DNA of 64,000 nt, from the NCBI RefSeq assembly GCF_963674565.1, contig NZ_OY771430.1, positions 4,898,001 to 4,962,000 on the forward strand. The letters run 5' to 3'. How positions within the stretch are numbered: position 1 is the stretch's first letter; each line of letters opens with the position of its first letter. The translations under genes were made by a program, and so were the position numbers. Positions 9,903-19,324 of this stretch are shown piece by piece. The notes under the pieces were generated by a model. That model was not told the DNA's origin. It saw only the letters and a program-made list of their open reading frames with translations, and did no database searches. Origin of the DNA: an uncultured Carboxylicivirga sp. (GTDB lineage Bacteria > Bacteroidota > Bacteroidia > Bacteroidales > Marinilabiliaceae).

Positions 9903-11321
9903 TTAGCTTAAATATTCATGTACTTTTTCAGCCGCTTCGCGTCCTTTGGCAATGGCAGTTACTACCAAACTGGCTCCATTAGAAGCATCACCAGCTGCAA
10001 AAACTTTTGCTTTGCTTGTTTGGTAATTACCATCCACTTTAATATTGCCACGTCCGTCAAGCTCAAGGCCAAACTCGTTAACAATACCCTCGTGAACAGG
10101 GCTAACAAAACCCATTGATAACAATACCAGTTCTACATCAATTATTTCAGTAGTATCGGGTTTTTCAGCCATTTTCCACTGGCCCTTGTCATCTTTGCTC
10201 CATTCCACTTCAACAAGCTCTACCTGTTTCAACTGACCATTCTCACCAATAAAACGTTTGGTGTTCAGGCTCCAGCGTCTTTCGCATCCCTCTTCGTGCG
10301 AAGTGGATGTTTTAAGTACTGTTGGCCAGTAAGGCCATGGGTTGCCTGCAGCACGTTCTTTCGGAGGTTTAGGTAAGATCTCAATCTGTGTCACTGATTT
10401 TGCCTTCTGACGAATAGATGTTCCAACGCAGTCACTACCTGTATCACCACCACCAATAACCAAAACATTTTTACCTGTGGCAATCAAACGCTCACCATTG
10501 GTAAATTGCTCACCACGGTTTACTTTGTTTTGTTGTTTTAGAAAATCCATCGCAAAATGAATTCCATTCAATTCACGACCTTCAGCCGGTAAATCGCGTG
10601 GTTTCATGGCGCCGATAGTAAGAACAACCGCATCGAACTCTTTTAAAAGTTCTTCGCCTGTTACATCTTCACCTACAGCAGTATTGGTTTTAAATATGAT
10701 GCCTTCTTGCTCAAAAATGGCTAAACGGCGATCAATAACTTTTTTATTTAGTTTAAAATCAGGAATACCATAACGTAATAATCCCCCAATGGCATCATCC
10801 TTTTCGAACAAAGTAACAGTATGACCAGCTTGATTTAATAGGTCGGCAGCCGACATTCCTGCAGGTCCCGATCCAACCACAGCTACTTTTTTACCTGTTC
10901 TGTATTCTGGAATACGAGGTTGAACAAAGCCTTCTTTAAAAGCTTTTTCAACAATAGAGGCTTCATTTTCGCGAATTGTTACAGCTTCTTTGTGAATAGC
11001 CAAAACACATGACTTCTCGCATGGGTTAGGACAAATGCGACCTGTAAATTCAGGAAAACTATTGGTTGAGTGAAGAATATCGCTGGCCAGTTTCCATTCT
11101 CCTTTGTAAACTGCATCTTGCCATTCAGGAATTTTACTTCCTACAGGACAAGCCCAGTGACAGAATGGAATTCCACAGTCCATGCATCGTGATGCCTGAA
11201 GGACGCGATCTTCCTGGTTTAGTGTTTGCTCAACTTCACCATAATCATCTACACGCTCACTAATGGGGCGGTTGCCACCTTCTTTTCGTGCTATATTCAT
11301 GAATCCTTTTGGATCTGCCAT
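9903..11321 (-). CDS. gltD: Glutamate synthase, small subunit
   Basis: The NADPH-oxidising flavoprotein subunit of GOGAT (472 residues, normal length). It passes electrons to GltB for conversion of glutamine and 2-oxoglutarate to two glutamates. The N-terminal ferredoxin-like part carries the Cys clusters CMDCGIPFCHWACP and CPNPCEKSC. FAD- and NADPH-binding Rossmann motifs follow (GSGPAGMSAA and GGGDTGSDC). It lies 92 bases downstream of gltB, and that gap contains a terminator-like hairpin which may lower gltD expression relative to gltB. Confidence 0.97.
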   Translation of the reverse strand: MADPKGFMNIARKEGGNRPISERVDDYGEVEQTLNQEDRVLQASRCMDCGIPFCHWACPVGSKIPEWQDAVYKGEWKLASDILHSTNSFPEFTGRICPNPCEKSCVLAIHKEAVTIRENEASIVEKAFKEGFVQPRIPEYRTGKKVAVVGSGPAGMSAADLLNQAGHTVTLFEKDDAIGGLLRYGIPDFKLNKKVIDRRLAIFEQEGIIFKTNTAVGEDVTGEELLKEFDAVVLTIGAMKPRDLPAEGRELNGIHFAMDFLKQQNKVNRGEQFTNGERLIATGKNVLVIGGGDTGSDCVGTSIRQKAKSVTQIEILPKPPKERAAGNPWPYWPTVLKTSTSHEEGCERRWSLNTKRFIGENGQLKQVELVEVEWSKDDKGQWKMAEKPDTTEIIDVELVLLSMGFVSPVHEGIVNEFGLELDGRGNIKVDGNYQTSKAKVFAAGDASNGASLVVTAIAKGREAAEKVHEYLS

Positions 11322-11331
11322 AATCTAATGT

Positions 11332-11391
11332 TTTAAAAGAAAAACCGGGACTGGTTCCATTGAACCACACTCGTTCTCATAATCCCGGTTT
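11332..11391 (-). terminator. Terminator-like hairpin between gltB and gltD
   Basis: On the minus strand AAACCGGGA pairs with TCCCGGTTT over a loop of 32 bases, followed directly by a T-rich run (TCTTTT). Inside the loop GGTTC/GAACC can form a second small stem. This has the form of an intrinsic terminator placed inside an operon, so partial read-through is expected. Confidence 0.6.
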
Positions 11392-11413
11392 GCTCTTAAT
11401 TATTCTTTAAATA

Positions 11414-14400
11414 CTATTCTCTAATAAATGGAGCGTCTTCTGTTTCACGCAATTTCTTCTCAAGCTCTTTGATTTTTTGTTCCTGCAACACTTTTTTGTA
11501 CTCAAATGGAATTACCTTCACGAATTTAGGTAAGTACTGTGTCCAGTTAACTAATATATCCTGAGCCTTTTCACTATTGGTGTGTAATAAATGCTTATTT
11601 AACAGAAACTGCAATTCCTGAATATCGGCATGATCTTCAACTGGAGTTAGATCAACCAACCCTTTATTACAGTAATAGTCAAAGTTTCCATCTTCATCAA
11701 GCACATAAGCAATACCGCCACTCATACCAGCTGCGAAGTTACGTCCGGTTTTACCCAGTACAGCAACACGTCCACCGGTCATATATTCACAACAGTGATC
11801 TCCCACTCCTTCAACTACTGCATACGCACCTGAGTTACGCACAGCAAAACGTTCTCCGGCAACACCTCTAACATAAACAAAACCATCTGTAGCACCATAT
11901 AAAACTGTGTTACCGATAATAATGTTTTCTTCAGGTACAAAATCTGAACCATGAGGAGGAACTACAATGATTTTACCTCCTGACAGACCTTTACCCATGT
12001 AGTCGTTGGCATCACCTTCTAATTTAAAACTAACACCTCGGCTAAGGAACGCTCCGAAACTTTGTCCGGCAGATCCTTTAAAGGTACAGTTGATAGTATT
12101 TTTAGGTAAACCTTCTTCACCATATTTTTTCGATACTTCACCAGAAAGCATTGCTCCAACAGTACGGTCAACATTGTTAATGTCTTTGGCAATCCATACT
12201 TTTTGCTGGTTTAATAATGCTGGTTGAGCCATCTTAATTAAACTACGATCAAGAACTTCATCTATTTTATGATCCTGAACAGTAGTGTTTTTGATTGGAT
12301 ATTTTTTACCCTCTTCAGGGAAGAATAGCAATTTGCTTAAATCGATACCTTTCGACTTCCAGTTACTAACTTCTCTGTTTTGTTCAAGTAAGTCGCTACG
12401 TCCAATAATTTCGTCCATTGATTTGTAACCCAACTCAGCAAGTATTTCGCGAACTTCCTGAGCGATAAAGTTGAAGAAATTAACAACGTACTTGTATTTA
12501 CCAATGAAACGCTTTCTTAATTCTTCATCCTGAGTTGCAATACCAGCAGGACAAGTATTCAAGTGACATTTACGCATCATGATACATCCTAAGGTAACCA
12601 ATGCAGAAGTTGCAAAACCATACTCTTCAGCTCCAAGCATAGCCATTTTTACAACATCCAAACCAGTTTTTAACTGACCATCAGTCTGAATTTTAACCCT
12701 TCCTCTAAGGTTATTCATAACTAATGTTTGTTGTGTTTCAGCCAAACCAATCTCAACAGGCAATCCAGCATGTTTGATCGAACTTGTTGGACTTGCTCCT
12801 GTACCACCTTCAGTACCACTGATTACGATAAGGTCAGCGTGAGCTTTGGCAACACCTGCTGCTACTGTACCTACTCCGTTTTCAGAAACCAGCTTAACAC
12901 TGATTCGTGCAGCAGGATTGGTATTTTTTAAGTCGTAAATCAACTGAGCCAGATCCTCGATAGAATAAATGTCATGGTGAGGAGGAGGAGAAATTAAAGT
13001 AATGCCCGGAGTTGAGTTACGCAAACGAGCGATAATCTTATCAACTTTAAATCCTGGCAACTGACCACCTTCACCTGGTTTTGCACCCTGAGCAATTTTA
13101 ATCTGAAGTTCATCTGCATTCACCAGGTAGTTATTGGTTACACCAAAACGACCACTGGCAATCTGTTTGATAGAACTTCTTGCATCACTCTTGAAACGTT
13201 GAGCATCCTCACCACCTTCACCGGTATTACTTCTACCACCAATGGTATTCATGGCTCTTGCCATGGCTTCGTGCGCCTCTCTTGAGATAGAACCGTAAGA
13301 CATAGCTCCGGTTACAAAACGCTTCATAATGGCTTCTGCAGGTTCAACTTCACTAATGTCTATTGACTTGCCTTTGCGAAGTTTCATCAATCCTCTTAAG
13401 AAAAGAGGAGTTTGATTGTCCTGATCAACCTGTTGACTATATTCTTTGTATTTCGAGTAATCATTTTGTGAAGTAGCCCACTGAAGTAAACCTATTGTTT
13501 CAGGATTCCATCCGTGTTTTTCACCGTACTTACGATAAGCATAGCTTCCTTTTGAATCAAATGGATTTTTATTGAAAGTTGGTGCAAATGCCTTCGCATG
13601 ATCTATAGCACTCTCTTTTGCAATTTCTTCAAATCCAATACCCCCAATTTTAGAAGGTGTACCCACAAAGCACTTATTAATAACTTGCTCAGAGATACCT
13701 AGAGCTTCAAATATCTGAGCACCATGATAGCTTCTTAAGGTACTTATACCCATTTTTGAGAAGATCTTCAATAAACCTTTATCAATTGATTTGATATAAT
13801 TTTTGCGGGCTGTACTGAAGTCAACATCAATATTTCCTTTAGATGTAAGATCATCCAAAATGGCAAAACTTACATAAGGATTAATTACACTGGCACCATA
13901 ACCCAGTAATAGTGCAAAGTGCATTACCTCTCTGGCTTCACCTGTTTCAACAACTAAACCAACCTGCATACGCTTTTGAGCTTTAATCAGGTGGTGATGT
14001 GTTGTAGCTACAGCAAGTAAAGATGGTATTGGTGCATGTTCAGCGTCAATATCCTTATCACTTAGAATAATATAATTTTTTCCTTCATCAACGGCTTTTT
14101 CAGCTGCTGCGCAAATGGCATCAATTGCTTCTTCAAGCCCTTTGCTGCCATCCTTCACCTTGTATACCATTGGAATGGTAACATGCGTAAATTCTTCGCG
14201 ACGGAAATCCTTAATTTTTGCCAAATCATTGTTAGTCATGATTGGGCTCTCGAACTTGATTGATCTGCATTGTGAAGGTTCTTCACTAAGCAAGTTCTTT
14301 GATACAGATCCGATATAATTTGTTAATGCCATCACCAAGCCTTCGCGAATCGGGTCGATTGGCGGGTTGGTGACCTGAGCAAATAACTGACGGAAATAAG

Positions 14401-15934
14401 AGAATAATCTCTGTGGCTTATCAGATAAAGCAGCAATCGGGGTGTCGTTACCCATCGAACCAATAGGTTCTCCAGCTGTTGTTGCCATTGGTTTTATGAT
14501 TTGGTCGAAATCTTCCTTGTTATAACCAAATACTTTTAAATAGGTGTCAAATTTATCACCTAATTGTGATTTTACCGGATTATTAGAGGTAATCTCATGC
14601 AAGCGAATACGGTTTTCTTTTAACCAGTTTTCGTATGGATGACGTTTTGATAATTGTGATTTGATCTCCTGATCTGGGATAATAATTCCCAGTTGAGTAT
14701 CTACCAGTAATAGTTTACCTGGTCTTAATCGTCCTTTAACTTTGATAGCTTCAGCAGGGAAGGTCTGAACACCTACTTCCGAACCCATTACAATCATATC
14801 ATCTTTGGTAATCACATATCTGGAAGGACGTAATCCGTTACGGTCAAGTGTACCTCCAATATATCTACCGTCAGAGAAAACGATTGAAGCAGGACCATCC
14901 CATGGTTCCATAATAGTTGAGTGATACTCATAGTATGCTTTTAGACTTTTCGGAATTGGGTTTTTGCTGTTCCACGATTCCGGAATTAACATACTTAATG
15001 CATGAGGAAGTGTGCGACCTGTTAAGAACAGGAACTCCAATACGTTATCTAATGAAGCAGAGTCACTCTTATTAGGTTCTATCACCGGGAATAGCTTTTT
15101 AAGGTCATCTCCGAATAAATCCGATTCAAGTAAACTTTCTCTGGCTTGCATCCATAAACGGTTTCCTTTAATAGTGTTAATCTCACCATTATGAGCCATA
15201 ATACGGAAAGGCTGTGCCAGATCCCATGTAGGAAATGTATTAGTACTAAAACGTGAGTGAACCAATGAAATGGCACTCTTAACATTTGGATTTTTTAGAT
15301 CAAGATAATATTGCCCCAATTGTTCAGGGGTAAGCATACCTTTATATATAAATATCTTTGATGATAAACTAGGAATATAAAAAGCTTCTTTTTCACTTAA
15401 GTCAGATTGACGAATCGTGTTTTCAGCCTGCTTTCTGGCAAGATAAAGTTTTCTTTCCAGTAGGTCCTGTTCGTAGTTACCTTTAACAAATATCTGGCGA
15501 ATAACAGGTTCTGTGCTTTGGGCTATTTCTCCAATCACATTGCTATCTACTGGTACGTCGCGATATCCGATAAGTTCAAGTCCTTCCGTGAGAATAAATC
15601 TGTCTAGTATTTCGAGGCAATTATGTGCTTCTTTTTCATCTGTTGGTAAAAAAACCAAACCGGTTCCATATTTACCTTTTTCCGGTAGGTTAAAACCACA
15701 AGATTTACAAAAGTCATGTGGAACCTGCATCAATATACCTGCACCGTCACCCGATTTATTATCCGAACTTTCTGCTCCTCGGTGGGTCATATTGGTTAAT
15801 ACCTCTAAACCGCGTTTAACGATATCATTGGTTTGTTGTCCTTTAATGTTGGCAACAAATCCAATTCCGCAATTATCACGTTCATTGGCCGGGTCATACA
15901 AACCCTGAGGTTTTGGAAATCTTTTCTGCATCAT
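11414..15934 (-). CDS. gltB: Glutamate synthase, large subunit
   Basis: The ammonia-transferring GOGAT subunit (1,506 residues, normal length). The first 21 residues form a propeptide: the motif DNCGIGF puts the Ntn amidotransferase nucleophile at Cys22. Following domains are the central domain, the FMN-binding synthase domain (GGEDAQRFKS and the EGGTGASPTSS region), the [3Fe-4S] cluster ligands in CIMMRKCHLNTC, and the C-terminal GXGXG beta-helix domain (GGKIIVVPP and following). It is first in the gltB-gltD unit, with a good promoter about 130 bases upstream, and diverges from the porin-PII-AmtB operon. Together these make a nitrogen-assimilation locus. Confidence 0.97.
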   Translation of the reverse strand: MMQKRFPKPQGLYDPANERDNCGIGFVANIKGQQTNDIVKRGLEVLTNMTHRGAESSDNKSGDGAGILMQVPHDFCKSCGFNLPEKGKYGTGLVFLPTDEKEAHNCLEILDRFILTEGLELIGYRDVPVDSNVIGEIAQSTEPVIRQIFVKGNYEQDLLERKLYLARKQAENTIRQSDLSEKEAFYIPSLSSKIFIYKGMLTPEQLGQYYLDLKNPNVKSAISLVHSRFSTNTFPTWDLAQPFRIMAHNGEINTIKGNRLWMQARESLLESDLFGDDLKKLFPVIEPNKSDSASLDNVLEFLFLTGRTLPHALSMLIPESWNSKNPIPKSLKAYYEYHSTIMEPWDGPASIVFSDGRYIGGTLDRNGLRPSRYVITKDDMIVMGSEVGVQTFPAEAIKVKGRLRPGKLLLVDTQLGIIIPDQEIKSQLSKRHPYENWLKENRIRLHEITSNNPVKSQLGDKFDTYLKVFGYNKEDFDQIIKPMATTAGEPIGSMGNDTPIAALSDKPQRLFSYFRQLFAQVTNPPIDPIREGLVMALTNYIGSVSKNLLSEEPSQCRSIKFESPIMTNNDLAKIKDFRREEFTHVTIPMVYKVKDGSKGLEEAIDAICAAAEKAVDEGKNYIILSDKDIDAEHAPIPSLLAVATTHHHLIKAQKRMQVGLVVETGEAREVMHFALLLGYGASVINPYVSFAILDDLTSKGNIDVDFSTARKNYIKSIDKGLLKIFSKMGISTLRSYHGAQIFEALGISEQVINKCFVGTPSKIGGIGFEEIAKESAIDHAKAFAPTFNKNPFDSKGSYAYRKYGEKHGWNPETIGLLQWATSQNDYSKYKEYSQQVDQDNQTPLFLRGLMKLRKGKSIDISEVEPAEAIMKRFVTGAMSYGSISREAHEAMARAMNTIGGRSNTGEGGEDAQRFKSDARSSIKQIASGRFGVTNNYLVNADELQIKIAQGAKPGEGGQLPGFKVDKIIARLRNSTPGITLISPPPHHDIYSIEDLAQLIYDLKNTNPAARISVKLVSENGVGTVAAGVAKAHADLIVISGTEGGTGASPTSSIKHAGLPVEIGLAETQQTLVMNNLRGRVKIQTDGQLKTGLDVVKMAMLGAEEYGFATSALVTLGCIMMRKCHLNTCPAGIATQDEELRKRFIGKYKYVVNFFNFIAQEVREILAELGYKSMDEIIGRSDLLEQNREVSNWKSKGIDLSKLLFFPEEGKKYPIKNTTVQDHKIDEVLDRSLIKMAQPALLNQQKVWIAKDINNVDRTVGAMLSGEVSKKYGEEGLPKNTINCTFKGSAGQSFGAFLSRGVSFKLEGDANDYMGKGLSGGKIIVVPPHGSDFVPEENIIIGNTVLYGATDGFVYVRGVAGERFAVRNSGAYAVVEGVGDHCCEYMTGGRVAVLGKTGRNFAAGMSGGIAYVLDEDGNFDYYCNKGLVDLTPVEDHADIQELQFLLNKHLLHTNSEKAQDILVNWTQYLPKFVKVIPFEYKKVLQEQKIKELEKKLRETEDAPFIRE

Positions 15935-16064
15935 ACTATCATCATTATGGAGAGTTACTCAACTACTTATCCCCTGAAAGGTGATTCTAATCTCTCTGTC
16001 GTTGTGCCTGTAAAACATCTTTCATTTAGAAAGCGACAAGCATTTCCTTGTGAATAATCGTAAG

Positions 16065-16095
16065 CAAAAATACAAATTTCAACATCAATCTCCAA
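16065..16095 (-). promoter_or_regulatory. Promoter of gltB
   Basis: On the minus strand TTG (16093-16095) is followed by exactly 20 bases and then TATTTTTG (16065-16072), fitting the Bacteroidota primary-sigma consensus TTTG-N19-21-TAnnTTTG. The predicted transcription start near 16058 gives a leader of about 120 bases. Confidence 0.65.
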
Positions 16096-16229
16096 CTATT
16101 TGAAGTCGTGAGGCGCTAATTTTATGACTTTTCGCATGTTTTGGCGTAGAGTTTGTTCGAAGGCAATTGTTTTAAAAAATGTTTTTATTTAACCAGCCCC
16201 CTTCTGTGGAGGGGGTGTAAATAATAAAA

Positions 16230-16246
16230 GTGTAAAATAATTACAC
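16230..16246. promoter_or_regulatory. Palindrome GTGTAA-N5-TTACAC, candidate operator
   Basis: A perfect 6-bp inverted repeat spaced by five bases, between the gltB promoter and the porin -7 element. Related GTGTAA half-sites occur at 16215-16220 and 16372-16377. Position and symmetry suggest a dimeric regulator site; the regulator is unknown. Confidence 0.45.
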
Positions 16247-16339
16247 CATACCCCTATAAAATGATAGTTAAAGAGGTCAAAAAGTAAAAAAATGAAAAAA
16301 TAACTGTCAAAAAATTAGGATATGAAATTTTTTTTCAGA

Positions 16340-16347
16340 TATATTTG
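16340..16347 (+). promoter_or_regulatory. Likely -7 element of the porin-PII-AmtB operon
   Basis: TATATTTG matches the TAnnTTTG consensus. No TTTG sits 19-21 bases upstream (TTAGG is the nearest), so the promoter may need an activator. The transcript would begin near 16354, within an imperfect hairpin (ACACCCCTCA/TGAGGGTGT, 16352-16374). Confidence 0.5.
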
Positions 16348-16469
16348 CAATGCACACCCCTCAGAAGTGAGGGTGTAAAGTTTAAAAAGTACTTTTTTAG
16401 AATTAACTCCCCCAATCAACAAATATTAATAAGGCAAATATTAACTATTAATTAATTAACCACATTCCG

Positions 16470-17528
16470 ATGAAAAAGAATTTAATTTTAATTGCTTTGG
16501 GGCTTGCATTCGGTTTTTTTGCTAATGCTCAAGAAGAAGAAACTCCAGGTTTAGAAATTACTGGATCTGTTGATACTTATTTTAAGTATGATTTCTCTGG
16601 TGAATCACAAATACCTACAAGTTTTGCAGGTGACCAGAACTCAGTTTCAATTGGTATGATTGACCTTGGAATTTCTCAAACTGTTGGAAAAGCTTCTTTT
16701 GTTGGTGAAATTTCTTTCGGCCCAAGAGGTCAGATCGAATCTTTACCAGAATATGGATATTTTAATATTCAAAACCTTTATGTAAGTTATGCTTTAAGCG
16801 ATTTAGTTACACTTACTGCTGGTTACATGGGTACTTTTATTGGATATGAAGTAATTAGCCCGGCAGCTAATTTCAACTACTCAACATCCTATTTATTTAC
16901 CAATGGCCCATTTCAAAACGCAGGTATTAAAGCTGATTTTGCCATTGCTGATAATTTTGGTTTAATGGTAGGTTTATTCAATGACTGGAATATTTATACA
17001 GATTTTAACGGTGTATCTGATATAGGAGCACAGGTATATTATGCACCTGCTGAGGGTATGGATATCTATTTGAATGCTATTCACGGTTATAATGATGATG
17101 CAATCTATATGGGAGCTCCAGGAAAATCTACTGAAATCGACTTAACTGCAGGTTTCCAGTTGGCTGATGCTTTCTATTTAGGAGTTAATGCTGCTACAGC
17201 TAGCTACGATTTGAATGATGGTAGTGAACAAAAAGGTGGATTTTCAGGAATCGCAATTTATCCTCAATATTCTTTCTCTGATAAAGTAGCTTTAGGTTAC
17301 AGAGGTGAGTATTTCGCATTCAAAGAGACAGAAGTTGCAGGTACAGCTATGGATGATGCATCAAATGTTTTATCTAACACATTCACATTAAACTACTATG
17401 CAGGTCCACTTACATTTTCTACTGAACTTCGTTTTGATAGTGCAAGTGAAGAGTGGTTTACTAAAGAGAATGGTGATCCAACAAAATCTGCTACACAGTT
17501 TTTATTAGCAGCCATTTATAAATTTTAA
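16470..17528 (+). CDS. Outer-membrane beta-barrel porin
   Basis: A 352-residue predicted outer-membrane protein. A clear signal peptide (MKKNLILIALGLAFGFFANAQ) is followed by alternating hydrophobic/polar strands throughout, and the chain ends in Phe (AAIYKF), the usual outer-membrane insertion signal. It is the first gene of a nitrogen operon with a PII protein and an ammonium transporter, so it may let ammonium or another small nitrogen source cross the outer membrane (inference from context). A long-loop hairpin separates it from the PII gene. Confidence 0.85.
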   Translation: MKKNLILIALGLAFGFFANAQEEETPGLEITGSVDTYFKYDFSGESQIPTSFAGDQNSVSIGMIDLGISQTVGKASFVGEISFGPRGQIESLPEYGYFNIQNLYVSYALSDLVTLTAGYMGTFIGYEVISPAANFNYSTSYLFTNGPFQNAGIKADFAIADNFGLMVGLFNDWNIYTDFNGVSDIGAQVYYAPAEGMDIYLNAIHGYNDDAIYMGAPGKSTEIDLTAGFQLADAFYLGVNAATASYDLNDGSEQKGGFSGIAIYPQYSFSDKVALGYRGEYFAFKETEVAGTAMDDASNVLSNTFTLNYYAGPLTFSTELRFDSASEEWFTKENGDPTKSATQFLLAAIYKF

Positions 17529-17594
17529 TTAAAAGCCAAAAGTGGTTAGTATATAATTGATTAACTGCTTAAAAATATACAATCCAAATCTATG

Positions 17595-17681
17595 AAAGTA
17601 ATAGAGCATCCGAATAAAATTTAGTTAGCACATAGCAACTACACCTTTATCACACACCACCTGGATGCTCTATTACTTTTT
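17595..17681 (+). terminator. 17-bp stem, long-loop terminator/attenuator between porin and PII genes
   Basis: A perfect 17-bp inverted repeat (17595-17611 with 17663-17679; core ATAGAGCATCC/GGATGCTCTAT) encloses a 51-base loop and runs into a T-tract. It has the form of an intrinsic terminator with an unusually long loop. It lies in the 185-base gap before the PII gene. Confidence 0.65.
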
Positions 17682-17713
17682 AAAGACAAACATGAACCAT
17701 AAAAAATAACGCC

Positions 17714-18058
17714 ATGAAAAAAATTGAAGCAGTTATCCGTTTGTCACGTTTTGAAGCAGTTAAAGCTGCTCTTGAGGAACAGGATATTACTTTTTTCTCA
17801 TACTGGGATGTGAGAGGTACCGGAGTGGCTCGCGAAGGTCATTTATACAGAGGTACACTATATGACACAAGTATTATTGAGCGTCGTCTTTTATCTATCA
17901 TAGTTAGAGACGAGAATGCAGATAAGACTGTACAGGCAATTATTTCAGCTGCGAAAACAGGTGAAATAGGTGATGGTAGAGTATTCGTTTTCGATGTTGA
18001 AGATACATTCCGCATCAGAACTGGAGAGTCGGGACCTGAAACCCTTTATGAAAAGTAA
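17714..18058 (+). CDS. PII-family nitrogen regulator
   Basis: A 114-residue PII signalling protein that would report 2-oxoglutarate/ATP status, here encoded 39 bases before amtB and therefore expected to gate that transporter, like GlnK. The fold-defining segments are present: MKKIEAVIRL at the start, a T-loop with LYRGTLY (Tyr50 sits where E. coli has the uridylylated Tyr51), and GEIGDGRVFVFDV near the C-terminus. The T-loop base is unusual: the stretch aligned with GRQKGH of GlnB reads GVAREGH, so the Gln39 that helps bind Mg-ATP/2-oxoglutarate is missing, and Lys58 and Lys90 are Arg. Ligand response may differ. Confidence 0.92.
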   Translation: MKKIEAVIRLSRFEAVKAALEEQDITFFSYWDVRGTGVAREGHLYRGTLYDTSIIERRLLSIIVRDENADKTVQAIISAAKTGEIGDGRVFVFDVEDTFRIRTGESGPETLYEK

Positions 18059-18097
18059 TTAACAACCTTAAGAAGAACACATTAAAACTTAGAAATT

Positions 18098-19288
18098 ATG
18101 GACGCAAACGGAGCATTAGATATTCTATGGGTCTTAATCGCCGGTATTTTAGTCTTTTTTATGCAGGCTGGATTCGCTATGGTAGAAGCAGGTTTTACCA
18201 GAGCTAAAAACGTTGGTAACATTATCATGAAGAACTTCATGGACTTCTCAATAGGTTCATTGGTTTTTTATGTAATTGGATATAGCATTATGTACGGAGG
18301 CGAAGGAGCTTTCTTTGGTGCATTTGATTTATTTTATGACAAACCAGATGATTTACACAATTTATTCTTCCAAACAGTATTTGCCGCAACTGCAGCAACA
18401 ATTGTTTCAGGAGCAATGGCTGAAAGAACTAAATTCAGCACATATCTTGTGTTTTCATTGATTATTACAATGGTAATTTATCCTATTTCAGGTCACTGGG
18501 TATGGGGTGGCGGATGGTTAAGCGAGCTTGGCTTCCACGATTTCGCCGGTTCAACTGTAGTACACTCTGTTGGTGGATGGGCTGCTTTAGCTGGAGCATG
18601 GATTATCGGTCCTCGTATTGGTAAATACAATGGCAAAACTAACGCTATACCTGGTCACAACATGGTATTAGGTGCTTTAGGTGTATTTATCCTATGGTTA
18701 GGATGGTTCGGATTTAACCCAGGATCACAGTTGGCTATTAGTGGTGATAATGCATACGCTGTTGCTTTAATCGTGATTACTACAAACCTGGCTGCTGCTG
18801 CTGGTGCTGCTGCAACAATGTTTGTAACCTGGTTCCGTTATGGTAAGCCTGATTTATCAATGACATTAAACGGTGCTTTGGCTGGTTTAGTTGGTATTAC
18901 AGCTGGTTGTGATGCTGTATCACCTGAAGGAGCTATTGCAATTGGTGTTATTGCAGGTATTATTGTAGTATTCTCAATTGAATTTATTGATAAAGTATTA
19001 AAGATTGATGATCCTGTAGGTGCTGTTTCAGTACACGGTGTTACAGGTGCTGTTGGTACATTATTAGTAGGTTTCTTTGCTACTGATGGTGGTGTATTCT
19101 ACGGTGGTGGATTCTCATTACTTGGAGTACAGGCCTTAGGTGTTCTTTCCATTGGTGCCTGGTCATTTGGTCTTGGATTGATCTTATTTACTGTTCTTAA
19201 ATATACAATGGGTCTTCGAGTTTCTGAACAAGAAGAACGTGAAGGACTTGACATTCATGAGCATGGTCAAAGCTCATACAACTACTAG
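18098..19288 (+). CDS. amtB: Ammonium transporter
   Basis: A 396-residue Amt/MEP/Rh channel with about 11 membrane helices and no long cleavable signal. The conserved pore residues are visible: Asp148 in HDFAGS, and the twin histidines His156 (VVHSVGG) and His313 (GAVSVHG, in the DDPVGAVSVHG signature). It moves ammonium into the cell. It follows the PII gene by 39 bases, the usual glnK-amtB arrangement, and ends at a strong terminator. The cytoplasmic C-terminal tail (about 30 residues) is the normal docking site for PII. Confidence 0.97.
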   Translation: MDANGALDILWVLIAGILVFFMQAGFAMVEAGFTRAKNVGNIIMKNFMDFSIGSLVFYVIGYSIMYGGEGAFFGAFDLFYDKPDDLHNLFFQTVFAATAATIVSGAMAERTKFSTYLVFSLIITMVIYPISGHWVWGGGWLSELGFHDFAGSTVVHSVGGWAALAGAWIIGPRIGKYNGKTNAIPGHNMVLGALGVFILWLGWFGFNPGSQLAISGDNAYAVALIVITTNLAAAAGAAATMFVTWFRYGKPDLSMTLNGALAGLVGITAGCDAVSPEGAIAIGVIAGIIVVFSIEFIDKVLKIDDPVGAVSVHGVTGAVGTLLVGFFATDGGVFYGGGFSLLGVQALGVLSIGAWSFGLGLILFTVLKYTMGLRVSEQEEREGLDIHEHGQSSYNY

Positions 19289-19324
19289 ACGTTGCGTTGT
19301 TTTACTATAATTGAAAGGGAAAGA

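Larger units (their letters stand above)
15935..16469. other. Divergent regulatory region of the nitrogen locus
   Basis: This 535-base gap lies between gltB and the porin gene. It holds a good gltB promoter, a -7 element for the porin operon and several short inverted repeats built around GTGTAA, and no small gene. The leader of gltB (about 16058 to 15935) did not resemble a known glutamine riboswitch. Confidence 0.7.

Noticed and set aside
16230..16246. NtcA box for the nitrogen locus
   Set aside because: The spacing is GTA-N7-TAC rather than GTA-N8-TAC, and NtcA is a cyanobacterial regulator. The palindrome is kept as an unassigned operator.
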